From assembly GCA_964036045.1 (NCBI GenBank), contig OZ038380.1, positions 62,790,591 through 62,854,590 of the forward strand: 64,000 bases of DNA, written 5' to 3'. The notes beneath the pieces were generated by a model. It was not told where the DNA came from, did no database searches, and worked only from the letters and a program-made list of their open reading frames with translations. Made by a program: the position numbers and the translations under genes. Source of the stretch: Eutreptiella sp. 'Long Island Sound 2002' (lineage: Eukaryota > Euglenozoa > Euglenophyceae > Eutreptiales > Eutreptiaceae). Each line of letters begins with the position of its first letter. Positions within the stretch are counted from its first letter, which is position 1. This document shows, piece after piece, positions 63,301 to 64,000 of this stretch.

Positions 63301-63574
63301 AATTGACCCCCTAAAAATCTCTTCTGGAAAGAATAAAAAAATGGAATAAAAAAAGTGCAAAACAGCCACAATGTCATCCAAAAAACTGTTACATTCCTTT
63401 TTCTTTGAAGTTGGTATACTCGTAATAGGGGGGGGGGGGCTCGCCTGAGCCGAATCAGGCAAAATATATGAAAAGTTCCCCGTTTCGGCCTCTTTTTTGG
63501 GTTTTGCCTTTTTTGGAAAAGAAATAAGAAAAATGGAAAAAACCACAATAAATTGTGCAAAACAACTACAATGA

Positions 63575-64000
63575 GATGTGATCGACTGTTGACGCCTAAT
63601 TTCTTTGCATTCCAGATACTCAAAATACGGGATGGGGACCTCAAATCAGTTTAAATAGCCTGAAATGTCGCCGTTTGAGGGTCTTTTCGGGCCCGAAAAA
63701 ACACTGTTTTCGGCCAGAAAATGGCCGGTTTTTGGCGAAAACTATTTTTTTTTGTGCCCGCGGCCCTCGAACACATAATAGGGTGCTCCAATACAATTCC
63801 GAACGTTTTAGTCGGTGGGGCACCTTCAAAATACGGTACGGGGCCCTACAACTCACGACCCTGGCCAGAAAAACACTGTTTCCGGCTGAAACAGGGCATT
63901 TTCTGGCCATTTTTGGGCAAAAACTGTTTTATTTTGTCTGGCGGCCCTGCAACACCCCATAGGAGCCTCCAATGCAATTTCAACCACGTCTCAGTGCGTG
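63575..64000 (+). repeat. ~206-bp tandem repeat at window end
   Basis: CAAAATACGG recurs at 63621 and 63827. Between them AACACTGTTT(T/C)CGGC, TTTGT(G/C)...GCGGCCCT and CTCCAAT(A/G)CAATT line up in both units, about 75-80% alike by eye. The second unit runs off the window, so the array may be longer. Confidence 0.75.

Larger units (their letters stand above)
61844..63570 (+). mobile_element. Gag-protease-only element, copy 2, 3' part
   Basis: Matches 34760-36492 of copy 1, beginning TGTTGCCCCTGCAGCAGCAC, just where the 5' part at 37490 leaves off. It runs through the gag middle segment, knuckle-like region, protease, G-run and hairpin to AACAACTACAAT. Confidence 0.75.

Overview
This window looks like repeat-rich nuclear DNA of a eukaryote. 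There are no operons, ribosome-binding sites or cellular genes I can name; almost every interpretable base belongs to a retroelement. The mix (APE-type LINEs with RNase H, Penelope-like reverse transcriptases, a chromodomain Ty3/gypsy element and gag-protease-only relatives) would fit a streptophyte or other green alga, perhaps of the Chara kind. That is a guess from element types, not a demonstrated identity.

Layout. 1-688 is one LTR, a diverged relative of the chromovirus LTRs further right. 689-17880 is a large inverted pair of decayed gene-like copies (left arm 689-844 plus 14349-15515; right arm 17880-16490). The left arm is split by a 13.5-kb LINE (845-14338, 'LINE-A') flanked by a perfect 10-bp target duplication. 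LINE-A carries ORF1, ORF2 (endonuclease, reverse transcriptase, RNase H, zinc-binding tail) and, unusually, a third long ORF downstream of ORF2. It ends with ~180-bp tandem repeats and a (CTTA)n tail. 17881-25107 is mostly unassigned. It holds a direct duplication (19431 and 21112), two short 3' fragments of a second LINE ('LINE-B') and a gag-like fragment. 25108-32860 is a head-to-head pair of Penelope-like elements. The minus copy is interrupted by a GC-rich tailed element, the plus copy by a 2.3-kb 5'-truncated LINE-B whose only coding region matches ORF3 of LINE-A.

From 33796 to 63570 there are two tandem gag-protease-only Ty3-like elements. The second is split at 37490/61844 by a 24.4-kb nested insertion. 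That insertion is a ~13.3-kb apparently non-coding element (GGTATG-rich repeats, a GC-rich array of alternating ~212- and ~207-bp monomers, and three copies of a ~0.85-kb tailed unit) which is itself split by an 11.1-kb chromovirus on the minus strand (44597-55678). The last 0.4 kb is a ~206-bp tandem repeat running off the window.

How it fits together. Insertions can be ordered by what interrupts what: gag-PR element, then the 13.3-kb GC-rich element, then the chromovirus; inverted gene-like copy, then LINE-A; Penelope-like copies, then LINE-B and the GC-rich element. Most ORFs are broken by frameshifts, many in G or C runs, so a share of them could be sequencing or assembly errors. The points most worth a second look are the three-ORF LINE and the non-coding, apparently trans-mobilised GC-rich element. 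Element boundaries given without a target duplication are good to roughly 10-50 bases.
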